Shown one piece after another: positions 52,079 through 63,116 of a stretch of DNA of 64,000 nt. The position numbers were made by a program, and so were the translations under genes. The stretch is from positions 1,307,001 through 1,371,000 of the forward strand of contig NZ_CP059692.1 in NCBI RefSeq assembly GCF_014058705.1, in the 5' to 3' direction. Within the stretch, counting starts at the first letter, position 1. Each line of letters opens with the position of its first letter. The notes beneath the pieces are model-generated. The model was not told the DNA's origin. It saw only the letters and a list, made by a program, of their open reading frames with translations, and searched no databases. This DNA is from Aureimonas mangrovi. Lineage in GTDB: Bacteria > Pseudomonadota > Alphaproteobacteria > Rhizobiales > Rhizobiaceae.

Positions 52079-53203
52079 ATGATATTCTCCCCGCAGCAGG
52101 ACGAGGCGCTGACGCGCGTCGCCGAATGGCTCAAGCATCCCGATCAGCCGGTCTTTCGCCTGTTTGGCTATGCCGGCACGGGCAAGACGACGCTTGCCCG
52201 CCATTTCGCCGAAGGGCTGGATGGGCAGGTGCAGTTCGCCGCCTTCACCGGCAAGGCGGCACAGGTCCTTCGTTCGAAGGGTGCCAAGAGCGCCAAGACG
52301 ATCCACTCGCTGATCTATCGTCCGCGAGGCGAGGAGACGGTGTCCGACGAGACGACGGGCACGGCACGTGTCTCCCCAGCCTTCTCGCTCAACCGGCAGA
52401 GCCCTGCCGCCAAGGCCAAGCTGATCGTCGTCGACGAATGCTCGATGGTCGACGAGGCGCTGGGCCGCGACCTGATGAGCTTCGGGACGCCGATCCTCGT
52501 CCTGGGCGACCCCGCTCAGCTTCCGCCCGTATCGGGCGGAGGCTTTTTCACGGAGGCCGAGCCCGATTTCCTCCTCACAGAAATCCACCGGCAGGCGCGC
52601 GACAACCCGATCCTCGAGATGGCGTCGGCCGTGCGCGAGGGACGCGACATCGACTTCGGCGACTACGGGACGGCGCGGGTCATCACGAAGCGGCAGGTCG
52701 AGCGTGACGCGGTTCTCGCGGCCGATCAGGTGCTCGTCGGGACCAATCGCACGCGGCGGCTCTACAACGGCCGGCTGCGCGAACTGAAAGGGTTTCAGGG
52801 CGCTCTGCCGCAGGCTGGCGACAAGCTCGTCTGCCTGCGCAACGATCCCGCCAAGGGCCTGCTGAACGGCTCTCTGTGGCAGGTGCTGACGGCCTCGCCC
52901 GAGAAGGTGAAGCCCGGCACGAACCTCATCGTGAAGCCGGACGACGACATCGATCGGGGCGCGGCCAAGATCAAGCTCCTGAAAGCGGCTTTCGAGGACC
53001 CCACGGCCGAGGTTCCCTGGGCGACGAAGAAGCGCTTCGACGATTTCGACTATGGCTATGCCCTGACGGTCCACAAGGCGCAGGGCTCGCAGTGGAACGA
53101 CGTCATGCTGTTCGACGAGAGCTGGGCGTTCCGTGATACGCGCGAACGCTGGCTCTACACGGCGATCACGCGCGCGGCGGAGAAGCTGACGATCGTGCGC
53201 TAG
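52079..53203 (+). CDS. RecD-like ATP-dependent DNA helicase (AAA_30/UvrD_C_2)
   Basis: 374 residues. Superfamily 1B helicase core: Q-motif FSPQQDEALTRV, Walker A GYAGTGKTTLARH, motif Ia FTGKAAQVLRSKG and TIHSLIYRP, motif II VVDECSMVDE, motif III LVLGDPAQLPPV, and the C-terminal motifs TVHKAQGSQWNDVMLF and YTAITRAAEKLTIV. Short for a RecD2, with no N-terminal domain, so a compact exonuclease-V-alpha-like helicase of unknown role. A very strong hairpin lies after the stop. Confidence 0.88.
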   Translation: MIFSPQQDEALTRVAEWLKHPDQPVFRLFGYAGTGKTTLARHFAEGLDGQVQFAAFTGKAAQVLRSKGAKSAKTIHSLIYRPRGEETVSDETTGTARVSPAFSLNRQSPAAKAKLIVVDECSMVDEALGRDLMSFGTPILVLGDPAQLPPVSGGGFFTEAEPDFLLTEIHRQARDNPILEMASAVREGRDIDFGDYGTARVITKRQVERDAVLAADQVLVGTNRTRRLYNGRLRELKGFQGALPQAGDKLVCLRNDPAKGLLNGSLWQVLTASPEKVKPGTNLIVKPDDDIDRGAAKIKLLKAAFEDPTAEVPWATKKRFDDFDYGYALTVHKAQGSQWNDVMLFDESWAFRDTRERWLYTAITRAAEKLTIVR

Positions 53204-53230
53204 CCGCCGACGTTCAATAGGCTTGCGAGC

Positions 53231-53269
53231 AGATGACGGGGCCGGCTCTCGGAGCCGGCCCCGTCATCT
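53231..53269. terminator. 18-bp perfect hairpin between convergent genes
   Basis: Stem of 18 bp, AGATGACGGGGCCGGCTC with its complement, around a 3-base loop TCG. It separates the helicase gene and the convergent membrane-anchored protein gene and should stop both transcripts. No T-run is present on either side. Confidence 0.7.
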
Positions 53270-53272
53270 CGA

Positions 53273-54187
53273 CTACTGCGCTGGCTGGCCTCCACCCTGG
53301 GGCTGGCCGGCGTTCGGCGCGTTCTCCTGCGCTTGTCCGGGCTGCTGGTCCGGCACAGCCTGCGCGCCCTCGGCGGGCGTCTGAGTACCGGACTGCTGAT
53401 CCTGCGCCGCGCCGGCCGCGGGAGCTTGATTGTCCTGCGTCGGCGATGCCGGTGCGCCAGAGCCCGGCTGCTGCGCCTGACCTTCCGGTGCGGCCTCCTG
53501 AGTTGCGGCCGTTTCCGTGCACTCCTCCGGTGCCAGATAGGCCGCACCTGATGCGATGCCGGCGAGACGGACGGTGCAGGTCTCGGAAAGCTGCACCGTG
53601 TCACCCTCGGCGACGTTCGTGGCCTCGCCGCCCTCCGGCGTCATCGTCGCGGTACCGCCTTCGGCGTCGAGTTCGGTCAGGTCGATGCGGTTGCCGCCGA
53701 AGATCGCGCCCTGACCGGGCAGGAGAACGGCGCCGGTCGCGCCGATCTCACTGGCCAGCCTGCCGGCCTCGTCCTCGGCGGGCTGGGCTGCGGCCTCACT
53801 CTGCGCCTGCGCGCTGGCGGCCATGTCCTCACGGAGCCCCGTCACCTCCTGCGAAATCGCGTCGAGGCGGCCTCGAACGTCCTCGAGCCCATCCGTAATC
53901 GGCTGCGAGCGACCCTCGTCGTTGACAAGGGTCGTTATCCGCTCCTCGGACGCGGCGAGCTGTGCCTGGATCGCGGCTTCGATGGCCTGCGCGTCCGGCA
54001 TTGCGCCCATGCGCGCCTGAATGTCTGCAACGCTCGTCTGGAGCCCTTGAATCAGTGGCGTCTGCTCGTTGAAGCGTGCGGCGAAATCGTCACGCACGGC
54101 AGAGATGTCGGGGGCGAGAAGCCAGCCTATGCCGATGCCCACGACGCCGGCGACCACCACCGGAACGATCCTGCTTCTCACGCTCAT
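53273..54187 (-). CDS. membrane-anchored coiled-coil protein with Gln/Pro/Ala/Gly-rich tail
   Basis: 304 residues from ATG 54187, preceded by GGGAGAG. One N-terminal membrane helix ([19 protein letters not shown]), then a helical, likely coiled-coil region to about residue 135 ([34 protein letters not shown]), a small beta-rich domain around residues 150-225 with two cysteines (ETCTVRLAG and PEECTE), and about 80 residues of low complexity. It should face the periplasm. No named family recognised. Confidence 0.7.
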   Translation of the reverse strand: MSVRSRIVPVVVAGVVGIGIGWLLAPDISAVRDDFAARFNEQTPLIQGLQTSVADIQARMGAMPDAQAIEAAIQAQLAASEERITTLVNDEGRSQPITDGLEDVRGRLDAISQEVTGLREDMAASAQAQSEAAAQPAEDEAGRLASEIGATGAVLLPGQGAIFGGNRIDLTELDAEGGTATMTPEGGEATNVAEGDTVQLSETCTVRLAGIASGAAYLAPEECTETAATQEAAPEGQAQQPGSGAPASPTQDNQAPAAGAAQDQQSGTQTPAEGAQAVPDQQPGQAQENAPNAGQPQGGGQPAQ

Positions 54188-54345
54188 GCTGCTCTCCCGC
54201 CCTTTCTGCGCCAAGTCTGGAAATCGTCTGCCCGCTGGGAGAGAGGGGAGGGGTGGGAAGAGTCAACCTTTGGCGCTTCCGCGTGATGGAAACAGGCGAG
54301 GTGCTGGGGTATGCCTCGCCGTCACCCCAGCGGAGCCGAGCGCGC

Positions 54346-55089
54346 ATGTCCACCGTCCTGTCCGTGAACCTCAACGCCGTCGCCATGCTGCGCAACCGCC
54401 GCGATCTGCCCTGGCCGAGCGTGACCGGCATGGGGCGGATCGCGCTGGCGGCCGGCGCTGCCGGGCTCACGGTGCATCCGCGACCGGACGAGCGTCATAT
54501 CCGCTTCAGCGATCTTCCTGACCTTCGCGCGCTGATCGATGCCGAGTTCCCGAAAGCCGAGTTCAATATCGAGGGCTATCCGACGCCCGAGTTTCTGGAC
54601 CTCGCCCTTTCGGTGAGGCCCGAACAGGTGACATTGGTGCCCGACCATCCATCCCAGCCGACATCGGATCACGGCTGGAACTTCGCCGAACACGAGGCGA
54701 TGCTGGCACCGGTCGTCGAACGCTTGAAGAAGGCAGGCGCCCGCGTCGTGCTCTTCGCGGACCCCGACCCGAAGGGGTTCGGGATCGCGGCCGCGATGGG
54801 CGTCGACCGGCTGGAGCTCTACACCGGCCCTTATGGCGGCACCTTCGCCGATCCGACCGTCGCCGCGCGGGAGCTGGAACGCCTGGGCAGAGCGGGTGAT
54901 GAGGCTCGCGCCCTCGGCCTCGGCCTGAACGCCGGCCACGATCTGACTGTCGCCAATCTGCCGGCGCTGATCGAGCGGCTGCCCTTCATCGAGGAAGTCT
55001 CGATCGGGCACGGACTGACGGCAGACGCGCTGGAATACGGCATGCACGCAACGGTCGGCCGGTTCATCGTGGCGCTGTCGCCGCGTTAA
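54346..55089 (+). CDS. pdxJ: pyridoxine 5'-phosphate synthase
   Basis: 247 residues from ATG 54346. TIM-barrel enzyme condensing 1-deoxyxylulose 5-phosphate with 3-amino-2-oxopropyl phosphate to make pyridoxine 5'-phosphate. Family features: [77 protein letters not shown] and [12 protein letters not shown]. The frame continues upstream to 54076 without support. The SVNLNA form is the alphaproteobacterial variant of the N-terminal GVNIDH. Confidence 0.94.
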   Translation: MSTVLSVNLNAVAMLRNRRDLPWPSVTGMGRIALAAGAAGLTVHPRPDERHIRFSDLPDLRALIDAEFPKAEFNIEGYPTPEFLDLALSVRPEQVTLVPDHPSQPTSDHGWNFAEHEAMLAPVVERLKKAGARVVLFADPDPKGFGIAAAMGVDRLELYTGPYGGTFADPTVAARELERLGRAGDEARALGLGLNAGHDLTVANLPALIERLPFIEEVSIGHGLTADALEYGMHATVGRFIVALSPR

Positions 55090-55143
55090 GGCTCCCATCG
55101 GAGCTGTAGCTTGCCTGCCTCAAGAACCTCTGCTATCTCGGCC

Positions 55144-55162
55144 GTACCGTAACGTACGGTAC
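55144..55162. promoter_or_regulatory. inverted repeat, probable TetR operator
   Basis: GTACCGTA and TACGGTAC are perfect 8-bp arms separated by ACG, 21 bp before the TTG start of the TetR-type regulator. Position and form fit an autoregulatory operator. A weak hairpin (GGCTCC/GGAGC) after pdxJ lies upstream. Confidence 0.65.
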
Positions 55163-55183
55163 TTCAATTCGAGAGGTGGCGCG

Positions 55184-56868
<1,685 letters not shown>

Positions 56869-56876
56869 CAGCAGGA

Positions 56877-56908
56877 AGAGGCCGGCGGCACGAGGCGCCG
56901 GCCTCTCG
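56877..56908. terminator. intrinsic terminator after ilvC
   Basis: Perfect 11-bp stem AGAGGCCGGCG / CGCCGGCCTCT with an 8-base loop, followed by CGTTCCCTTG. Located eight bases after the ilvC stop codon. Confidence 0.8.
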
Positions 56909-56991
56909 TTCCCTTGTGTCGTGTTGAGGAAATCGAAACCGTCTGCGCCGATAGTGCGCCCGTCGAGCATCGACTTTGGACGAGGGCGCCT

Positions 56992-57411
56992 ATGGAAGGC
57001 ACGATCGCAGCCGAGGAGCATGACGAGCGCCGCGTATCGCCGCGCCTGCGCACGCTGAAGCGCGCGCGCGTTCTGTTCAACAACCGCTTCTCCACGATCG
57101 ATTGCGTCGTGCGCAACGTCTCCAAGACCGGTGCGCTCCTGACGGTGGACACCGCTGTCCATCTGCCGAAGACCTTCGAGGTGATGATCACGGGCGACAA
57201 CAATCTTCGCCCGGCCAAGCTCGTCTACCGTCGCGAGACGTTCGCCGGCATCCATTTTCTCGACGCCGCCCCCGAAGAGGACATGGAAGCGCTGCCCGCC
57301 GCCCCAGCCGCCGCGGTCGGGGACGGCTCCGAGGGCGAGGTCGTGCGGATCGTCCCTCAGCTTCTTCCTTCTGCACTCGCCGCCGTGCTCCCTTGGCGCT
57401 ATCTCGGCTGA
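56992..57411 (+). CDS. PilZ domain protein
   Basis: 139 residues from ATG 56992. PilZ signatures for cyclic di-GMP: RRVSPRLR (RxxxR) and, 25 residues on, VRNVSKTGALL (the N/DxSxxG motif). It is short, with no output domain, plus a C-terminal hydrophobic stretch. It probably relays c-di-GMP to a partner. The polysaccharide deacetylase and GNAT genes follow on the same strand 120 bp downstream. Confidence 0.82.
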   Translation: MEGTIAAEEHDERRVSPRLRTLKRARVLFNNRFSTIDCVVRNVSKTGALLTVDTAVHLPKTFEVMITGDNNLRPAKLVYRRETFAGIHFLDAAPEEDMEALPAAPAAAVGDGSEGEVVRIVPQLLPSALAAVLPWRYLG

Positions 57412-57492
57412 GCGGAAGAAGCGGCGCGACGCGCCCTCTGGCGTCGCCAGACAAACCAGGTTCGCTCTTCGGAGCGATGGGTTAGGACGAGC

Positions 57493-57506
57493 GCGTATAA
57501 ATACGC
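57493..57506. promoter_or_regulatory. GCGTAT-AA-ATACGC palindrome before the deacetylase gene
   Basis: A 6-2-6 palindrome containing TATAAA lies 24 bp before the GTG start. It may be an operator over a -10 element. No matching copy was seen elsewhere in the window. Confidence 0.4.
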
Positions 57507-57530
57507 ATACACATTGCTGGGGACAGGCGG

Positions 57531-58313
57531 GTGACGGCTATCGAAGATCCGCGCGATGAGTGGGCCGCGCTGACCTTTGCGCTTCGCCAGCGAAGCGAAG
57601 CGGGGCACCCCTTGAGGGTCTGGTGGCGCGACGACGACGCGGTGCGTCCGACACCGGCGCTGGCAAAGCTCCTCGACCTGTCTCGCCGCCACGAGCTGCC
57701 GATTGTCCTGGCCGTCGTGCCGGCTCATCTCGACCCAGACTTGCCATCGGCCCTTTCAGCGGCAAGCGCCGACGTCACGGTCGCGCAGCACGGCTTCGCG
57801 CATCGCAACGAGGCCGTACCCCCGGGGCGCGCCGTGGAATGTGGCGGCCGGCGCGAGACGTCGGCGATCCTCAACGATCTGGACGACGGTCGGCAACGCC
57901 TCGCCAAAGCCTTCGGCGAGCGCTTCCGGCCGATCATGGTTCCGCCGTGGAACCGCATCGAAGAGAGGATCACGGAGCGCCTTCCCTCGCTCGGCTATGT
58001 CGGCCTCAGCGTGTTTGGCGAGGAGGGCGAGCGACGGGAACGTGGCTTCACGGTGGCGAACGCCCATCTCGATGTCCTGCGTTGGAAGGGCGGGGCACGT
58101 TTTGCGGGCGAGGCGAAGCTCCTGCGCGAAACCCTCGGCTGGCTGGAGCGAAACCCCGCCGATACGGCAGCGGTCTTCGGCCTCCTCACCCATCACCTCG
58201 ACCACGACGAGGCGACGTGGGGCTTTCTCGAGAGCTTTCTGCCGCTCTTGCGGCATTTCGCCCGGCCGGTTCCCGCCTTTTCCGCGCCGGCCGGCGAGGC
58301 GCCCTATGTCTGA
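57531..58313 (+). CDS. polysaccharide deacetylase family protein
   Basis: 260 residues from GTG 57531. A NodB-like (carbohydrate esterase 4) pattern: VWWRDDDAVRPTP with the Asp pair, LAVVPAHL, VTVAQHGFAHRN with the metal-binding His pair, and VPPWNRI. No signal peptide is seen, which suggests a cytoplasmic enzyme or a transporter-coupled one. It overlaps the GNAT gene by 8 bp, so deacetylation and acyl transfer are coupled in expression. Confidence 0.8.
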   Translation: MTAIEDPRDEWAALTFALRQRSEAGHPLRVWWRDDDAVRPTPALAKLLDLSRRHELPIVLAVVPAHLDPDLPSALSAASADVTVAQHGFAHRNEAVPPGRAVECGGRRETSAILNDLDDGRQRLAKAFGERFRPIMVPPWNRIEERITERLPSLGYVGLSVFGEEGERRERGFTVANAHLDVLRWKGGARFAGEAKLLRETLGWLERNPADTAAVFGLLTHHLDHDEATWGFLESFLPLLRHFARPVPAFSAPAGEAPYV

Positions 58314-59157
58314 GCCCTTCGTCCGGCCGGCCGGACGGCGGGACATCGAGCCGGTCGCCGAGCTTCTGCATCGGCTGATGAACACGAAGATCCCGGTCGA
58401 GCGCTGGCGCCGCGTCCTCGACGACCCTTGGCGCCCAGCCGGCCTGGAGCATGGCTGGCTGGTGGAGGATCGAGACAGGCCGGTCGGCTTCATGGCGACC
58501 ATCTACAGCGACCGGCCGACGCGCCTCGGGCCGCGGCGCTTCTGCGACCTCGGCGCTTGGTATCTGGAGCGAGCCTACCGGGGAACGGGAATCGGCGACG
58601 AACTGCTGCGCGCGGGAATGGAACGGCCCGACACGACCTACGTCACGCTGACGGCGCGCCGTGCCACCGGGCGACGCATCCGCGCGCTGGGTTTTCATGT
58701 GCTGGACGAACGGCGCGAGGTCTTCGTCCCGCGCGCGGCGCGTTCGACCGGCCCGCTCCGGCTGTCGACGGAAAAGGGCCTTCTCGATGCCGATGCGCGC
58801 AGGATTGCCGGCGATCACGAGGGGTTGGGGGTTCGCTCGGTCATCGTCACAGGCGCCGGACGCCCGGCGCTCGTCCTCATCCACCTGGTACGCAAGGGCG
58901 ATGATGTCCTGCACCACGACCTTCTCCACTGCGGCGATCCGCAACTCCTCCTAGACCACGCGCAGGACCTTGCCGACCTTCTCGTCGACGAGGGAGTGCT
59001 CGCCATCGACAGCCGCTTCCTGCCGCCGGCCGGCGGTGGGGGACGGCAGGAGGCGATCCCTCTACCTCGCTGGTTTCGGCCGGCGGACGGCATTGAGGCA
59101 CGCGATGTCGACCTCCTGTATCACGAAGCTCTGCTCCTCGGCCTGAAGCTTCCCTGA
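58306..59157 (+). CDS. GNAT family protein
   Basis: 283 residues from ATG 58306. The N-terminal half is GNAT-like: FVRPAGRRDIEPVAELLHRL, GFMATIYSD, the beta-strand LGAWYLERAYRGTGIGDELLRAG (acyl-CoA pyrophosphate loop RGTGIG) and the following GRRIRALGFHVLDE. The C-terminal 120 residues are of unknown type (SVIVTGAGRPALVLIHLV, ending YHEALLLGLKLP). Function is likely acylation of an amino group. Paired with the deacetylase gene. Confidence 0.75.
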   Translation: MSEPFVRPAGRRDIEPVAELLHRLMNTKIPVERWRRVLDDPWRPAGLEHGWLVEDRDRPVGFMATIYSDRPTRLGPRRFCDLGAWYLERAYRGTGIGDELLRAGMERPDTTYVTLTARRATGRRIRALGFHVLDERREVFVPRAARSTGPLRLSTEKGLLDADARRIAGDHEGLGVRSVIVTGAGRPALVLIHLVRKGDDVLHHDLLHCGDPQLLLDHAQDLADLLVDEGVLAIDSRFLPPAGGGGRQEAIPLPRWFRPADGIEARDVDLLYHEALLLGLKLP

Positions 59158-59226
59158 CGTCTGTCGATCTGCCATGCTGTTTCGACGAGCCCGAGGGTGC
59201 CGGGCGCGCCGCTTCGCGAAGGTCGC

Positions 59227-61125
59227 ATGTCCCCGCTTCTTTCCGTTGAGAACCTGTCGATCGAGTTCCGCACGCTGGAGGGGCGCGTGCGGGCCGTGGA
59301 CGACCTGTCCTTCGCGGTGCAGCCCGGGCGCACGCTCGCGCTGATCGGGGAGTCGGGATCGGGCAAGTCCGTCACGGCGCACTCGATCCTCGGTCTGCTG
59401 CCGGCCGCCGCTCACCGCATCGGCGGGCGCATCCTGTTCCGCGACCCACGCAAGGCCGAGACTCTCGATCTGACGGCCCTGCCGCTCGAGAGCGCCGCGT
59501 TTCAGGCCGTTCGCGGCGACCGGATCTCGATGGTGTTCCAGGAGCCGACGGCCGCCCTCTCGCCCATGCACACGATCGGGGAGCAGATCGGCGACGTCCT
59601 GCGCCGCCATCGCAAACTCGGCCGACGCGAGATCCGCGCGGCCACCCTCGACGTTCTACGCGAAGTCGGCTTCCCCGATGCCGAGCGCGCCGCCGATGCC
59701 TACAGCTTCCAACTTTCCGGCGGTCTGTGCCAGCGCGCGATGATCGCGATCGCGACGGTCTGCCGGCCGGCGCTCATCATCGCCGACGAGCCGACCACCG
59801 CGCTCGACGTCACCGTGCAGGCCGAAATCCTGCGTCTCCTGCGCTCGCTGCAGGCCGAGCACGGCACCGCGCTTCTCCTGATCTCGCACGATCTCGGCGT
59901 CGTCGCCTCGATGGCCGACGAGATGGTGGTCATGCATCACGGTGCGGCGATGGAGAGCGGTTCGGTCCATGACCTCTTCGCGCAGCCGCGCCATCCGTAT
60001 CTGCGCGCCCTGATGCGCTCGGTCCCGCGGCTCGGCCAGCCGTCCGGAGAACGCCTGCGCCCTCTGCGAGAGATCAGGATCGACGACGCGCTGGCGAGCT
60101 TCCGGCGCCGCGCCGGCGCCAGCGACGGCTCGGTCCTTCTCGAAGCGCGGGGGCTGCAACGGACCTTCCCGGCGCGCGCGCTCAGCGGCGGCGAGCCGCA
60201 CCACGTTCTGCGGGGTATAGACCTCGTCATCCGGCGCCATGAATGCCTTGGCCTCGTTGGTGAGAGCGGCTCGGGCAAGACCACGCTTTCGCGCATTCTG
60301 GCGCGCGACCAGAAACCGGATGCCGGCACGGTCTCGATGGCCGGCACGAACGGGATGGAGGACGTCCTGTCCCTGCGCGGCCCCGCGCTGAAGAACTGGC
60401 GGCGGCGCGTCCAGTACGTCTTCCAGAATCCCTATCTCGCCCTCGATCCGCGCATGAGCGTCGAGGGCTCGCTGGTGGAGCCGCTGGAGATCCACGGCAT
60501 CGGCACAGCGCGGTCACGACGCGAGCGTGCCCGTGAGCTTCTGGCTCTGGTGGGGCTGCCGCAGACGCATCTCTCGCGTTTCCCCCACGGCTTTTCCGGC
60601 GGCCAGCGCCAGCGCATCGGCATCGCACGCGCGCTTGCGCTGGAACCGGAGCTGATCCTCTTCGACGAGCCGGTCTCCGCGCTCGACGTCTCCGTGCAGG
60701 CGCAGGTCCTGAACCTCCTGCGGGATCTGAAGCGCGAACTCGGCCTCACCTATCTCTTCGTCTCCCACAATCTCGCGGTGGTCGACTATCTGTCGGATCG
60801 GATCGCCGTCATGTGCGAGGGGCGGCTCGTCGAGATCGCGCCGCGCGAGACGCTGTTCCGCGGCGCGGTGCATCCCTATACGCGCCGGCTGATCGCCGCC
60901 GTCCCCGAGCCCGATCCGGCCCGCCCGATCGACTTCGAGGCGATCGGCGTTGGGCAGGAGCGTGGGCGCTCGGAATGGGGCTGGCCTTTCGTCGGCCGCG
61001 ACGGGCGCGCCGAGCCCGACCTTGTTTCGCTCGGCGGCGGTCACTGGGTCCAGGCGTTCGAGGAAGGCTTGCACACCGTGCGGACGCCGACGCTTGCGAC
61101 CGCCATCGGGGCGTGCGAACCTTGA
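59227..61125 (+). CDS. peptide ABC transporter ATP-binding protein, two fused ATPase domains (YejF-like)
   Basis: 632 residues: two ABC ATPase domains in one chain, as in YejF and unlike the DppD/DppF pair. Domain 1: GESGSGKSVTAHS, QEPTAALSPMH, LSGGLCQRAMIA and ADEPTTALDVTV. Domain 2: GESGSGKTTLSRIL, QNPYLALDPRM, FSGGQRQRIGIARA and FDEPVSALDVSV. Each is followed by an oligopeptide transporter C-terminal segment (RHPYLRALM and HPYTRRLIAAVPEPDP). ATG 59227 is preferred (GAAGG upstream) over GTG 59197. It is the first gene of the transporter here, ahead of the binding protein and permease. Confidence 0.9.
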   Translation: MSPLLSVENLSIEFRTLEGRVRAVDDLSFAVQPGRTLALIGESGSGKSVTAHSILGLLPAAAHRIGGRILFRDPRKAETLDLTALPLESAAFQAVRGDRISMVFQEPTAALSPMHTIGEQIGDVLRRHRKLGRREIRAATLDVLREVGFPDAERAADAYSFQLSGGLCQRAMIAIATVCRPALIIADEPTTALDVTVQAEILRLLRSLQAEHGTALLLISHDLGVVASMADEMVVMHHGAAMESGSVHDLFAQPRHPYLRALMRSVPRLGQPSGERLRPLREIRIDDALASFRRRAGASDGSVLLEARGLQRTFPARALSGGEPHHVLRGIDLVIRRHECLGLVGESGSGKTTLSRILARDQKPDAGTVSMAGTNGMEDVLSLRGPALKNWRRRVQYVFQNPYLALDPRMSVEGSLVEPLEIHGIGTARSRRERARELLALVGLPQTHLSRFPHGFSGGQRQRIGIARALALEPELILFDEPVSALDVSVQAQVLNLLRDLKRELGLTYLFVSHNLAVVDYLSDRIAVMCEGRLVEIAPRETLFRGAVHPYTRRLIAAVPEPDPARPIDFEAIGVGQERGRSEWGWPFVGRDGRAEPDLVSLGGGHWVQAFEEGLHTVRTPTLATAIGACEP

Positions 61126-61169
61126 GTTGCGCGCGGGTCCCGCCGCGCTCCATCGGTTGCAGGATCGCC

Positions 61170-63113
61170 GTGCGGACAATCCTCGCTTCAACGTCGCGCC
61201 TTCTTTCGGCGCTAATTGTTTTCGGGGCCATGCTCGCCCCGGCCACATTGCGTGCCGAACTCGTCGAGCCGCCGCTTCTCGCCGGAGCGGTGGAGCGCGG
61301 CGAACTTCCGCCGATGCGCGAGCGCCTGCCGGACGATCCCTACCGCACCGATTTCGAGGCGATGGGCCGCGAGGTTGGGCGTTACGGCGGTACGCTGCGC
61401 ACGCTCGAGACGCAGGCCCGCGACACGCGACGCATGGTCGTCTTCGGCTATGCGCGCCTCGTCGGCTACGATCCGGACGGCGTCATCCTGCCGGATATCG
61501 CTTCGAACGTCGACGTGGAGGAGGGGCGGTCCTTCACCTTCCACCTGCGGCGCGGGCATCGCTGGTCCGACGGCGAACCCTTCACCGCCGAGGACTTCCG
61601 CTATTATTGGGAGGACGTCGTCAACGACCCAAACCTCGGCCGGAACGGCTTGCCGCGCCAGCTTATGGTGGACGGGAAGGGGCCAGTGGTGACGTTCGTT
61701 GACGATTGGACCGTCCGCTACGAATGGGACGCGCCCAACCCGGCGTTCCTGCCGGCGCTCGCCGCTTCGCTGCCGCTCGAGATCTTCCGGCCCGCCCATT
61801 ATCTGCGAAACTTCCACGCCCGCTATGCCGAGCCGGAGGAACTGGCGCAGCGCGTCGCTGCAGAGGGGCAGCGCAACTGGGAAGCGCTCCATTTCAAGCA
61901 CGACCAGTCTTACAAGAACACCGAGCCGGACCTGCCCTCGCTCCAGCCCTGGGTGCTGGCGACGCGCCCGCCCGCGGACCGCTTCCTGTTCCGCCGCAAT
62001 CCCTTCTTCCACCGGGTGGACAGCGACGGTCAGCAGCTTCCCTACATCGACACGGTTTCAATGAGCATCGCCAGCGCGGGGCTGATCCCGGCCATGATCT
62101 CCTCGGGGCAGAGCGACCTTCAGACGACGGCGTTGACGCTCGGCAACTACGCGTTCGTGAAGCAGGGCGAGGATCGCCAGGACTACGACGTCCTGCGCTG
62201 GCCGAGTGGCAAAGGCTCGAGGATGGTCCTGTTCCCCGATCTCAACGCGAGCGACCCGGACTGGAGCGAGCTCCTGCGCCAAAGCGATTTCCGCCGCGCC
62301 CTGTCGCTCGGCATCAACCGCGAGGACATTGCGCAGGCGATCTACTACGGTCTTGCGCGGCCCGCGGGCGATACGGTGCTGCCGGGCTCGTCGCTCTTCT
62401 CGCCCGATCTCGCGACGCGCTGGACCCGCTTCGACCCAGACGAGGCGAACCGGCTCCTCGACAGCCTCGGGTTGACCGGGCGGGACGTCTCGGGAACGCG
62501 CCTCATGGCGAACGGGCGGCCGCTCGATCTCGTGGTCGAGTTCGCCGGCGAGGACGGAGAACAGACCGACGTCCTCCAGCTCGTCGCCGAGGACTGGCGG
62601 CGCATCGGCGTGCGGATGCTCTTCAAGGCCGTCGAGCGCGATACGCTGGCCGCGCGCCTCGCCGCAGGCTCACCGATCGTGTCGGTCGGCACTGGCCTCG
62701 AGAACGGGACGCCGCGCCCCGAAGACAGCCCCGCCGCGCTCGCCCCGACGGACTCTTCGCAGGCCTCCTGGCCCGCGTGGGGGCTGCATTTCGAGAGCGC
62801 CGGAAGGCTTGGTGCCGAACCGGACCTGCCTTTTGCGCAGGAGCAGTTGCGCCTGAACGAAGCCTGGCGCCGCACGCTCGACATGGGGGAGAAGGAACGC
62901 CTCTGGCGCCGTATGCTGGAGATCGACGCCGACGAACTGCCCCGCATCGGCCTCGTGGCGGATGTCGACCAGATCGTCGTCGCGTCGCGCCGTCTGCGCA
63001 ACATCCCCCGCACCGGCCGTTGGAACTTCGAGCCGGGTGCCTTTTTTGGCTCCCACCACCCGGACACCTTCTTCTTCGCCCCTCCGACGGCGACGGCTCA
63101 GGCGCAGCCCTAA
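61170..63113 (+). CDS. ABC transporter substrate-binding protein, family 5
   Basis: 647 residues from GTG 61170 (AGGA upstream). Signal peptide with a hydrophobic core LLSALIVFGAMLAPATLRAE. SBP_bac_5 fold features: DIASNVDVEEGRSFTFHLRRGHRWSDGEPFTAEDFRYYW, and LGINREDIAQAIYYGLARPAG. It carries peptides or similar ligands to the permease. Between the fused ATPase gene (44 bp gap) and the permease (3 bp gap). Confidence 0.9.
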   Translation: MRTILASTSRLLSALIVFGAMLAPATLRAELVEPPLLAGAVERGELPPMRERLPDDPYRTDFEAMGREVGRYGGTLRTLETQARDTRRMVVFGYARLVGYDPDGVILPDIASNVDVEEGRSFTFHLRRGHRWSDGEPFTAEDFRYYWEDVVNDPNLGRNGLPRQLMVDGKGPVVTFVDDWTVRYEWDAPNPAFLPALAASLPLEIFRPAHYLRNFHARYAEPEELAQRVAAEGQRNWEALHFKHDQSYKNTEPDLPSLQPWVLATRPPADRFLFRRNPFFHRVDSDGQQLPYIDTVSMSIASAGLIPAMISSGQSDLQTTALTLGNYAFVKQGEDRQDYDVLRWPSGKGSRMVLFPDLNASDPDWSELLRQSDFRRALSLGINREDIAQAIYYGLARPAGDTVLPGSSLFSPDLATRWTRFDPDEANRLLDSLGLTGRDVSGTRLMANGRPLDLVVEFAGEDGEQTDVLQLVAEDWRRIGVRMLFKAVERDTLAARLAAGSPIVSVGTGLENGTPRPEDSPAALAPTDSSQASWPAWGLHFESAGRLGAEPDLPFAQEQLRLNEAWRRTLDMGEKERLWRRMLEIDADELPRIGLVADVDQIVVASRRLRNIPRTGRWNFEPGAFFGSHHPDTFFFAPPTATAQAQP

Positions 63114-63116
63114 CGC

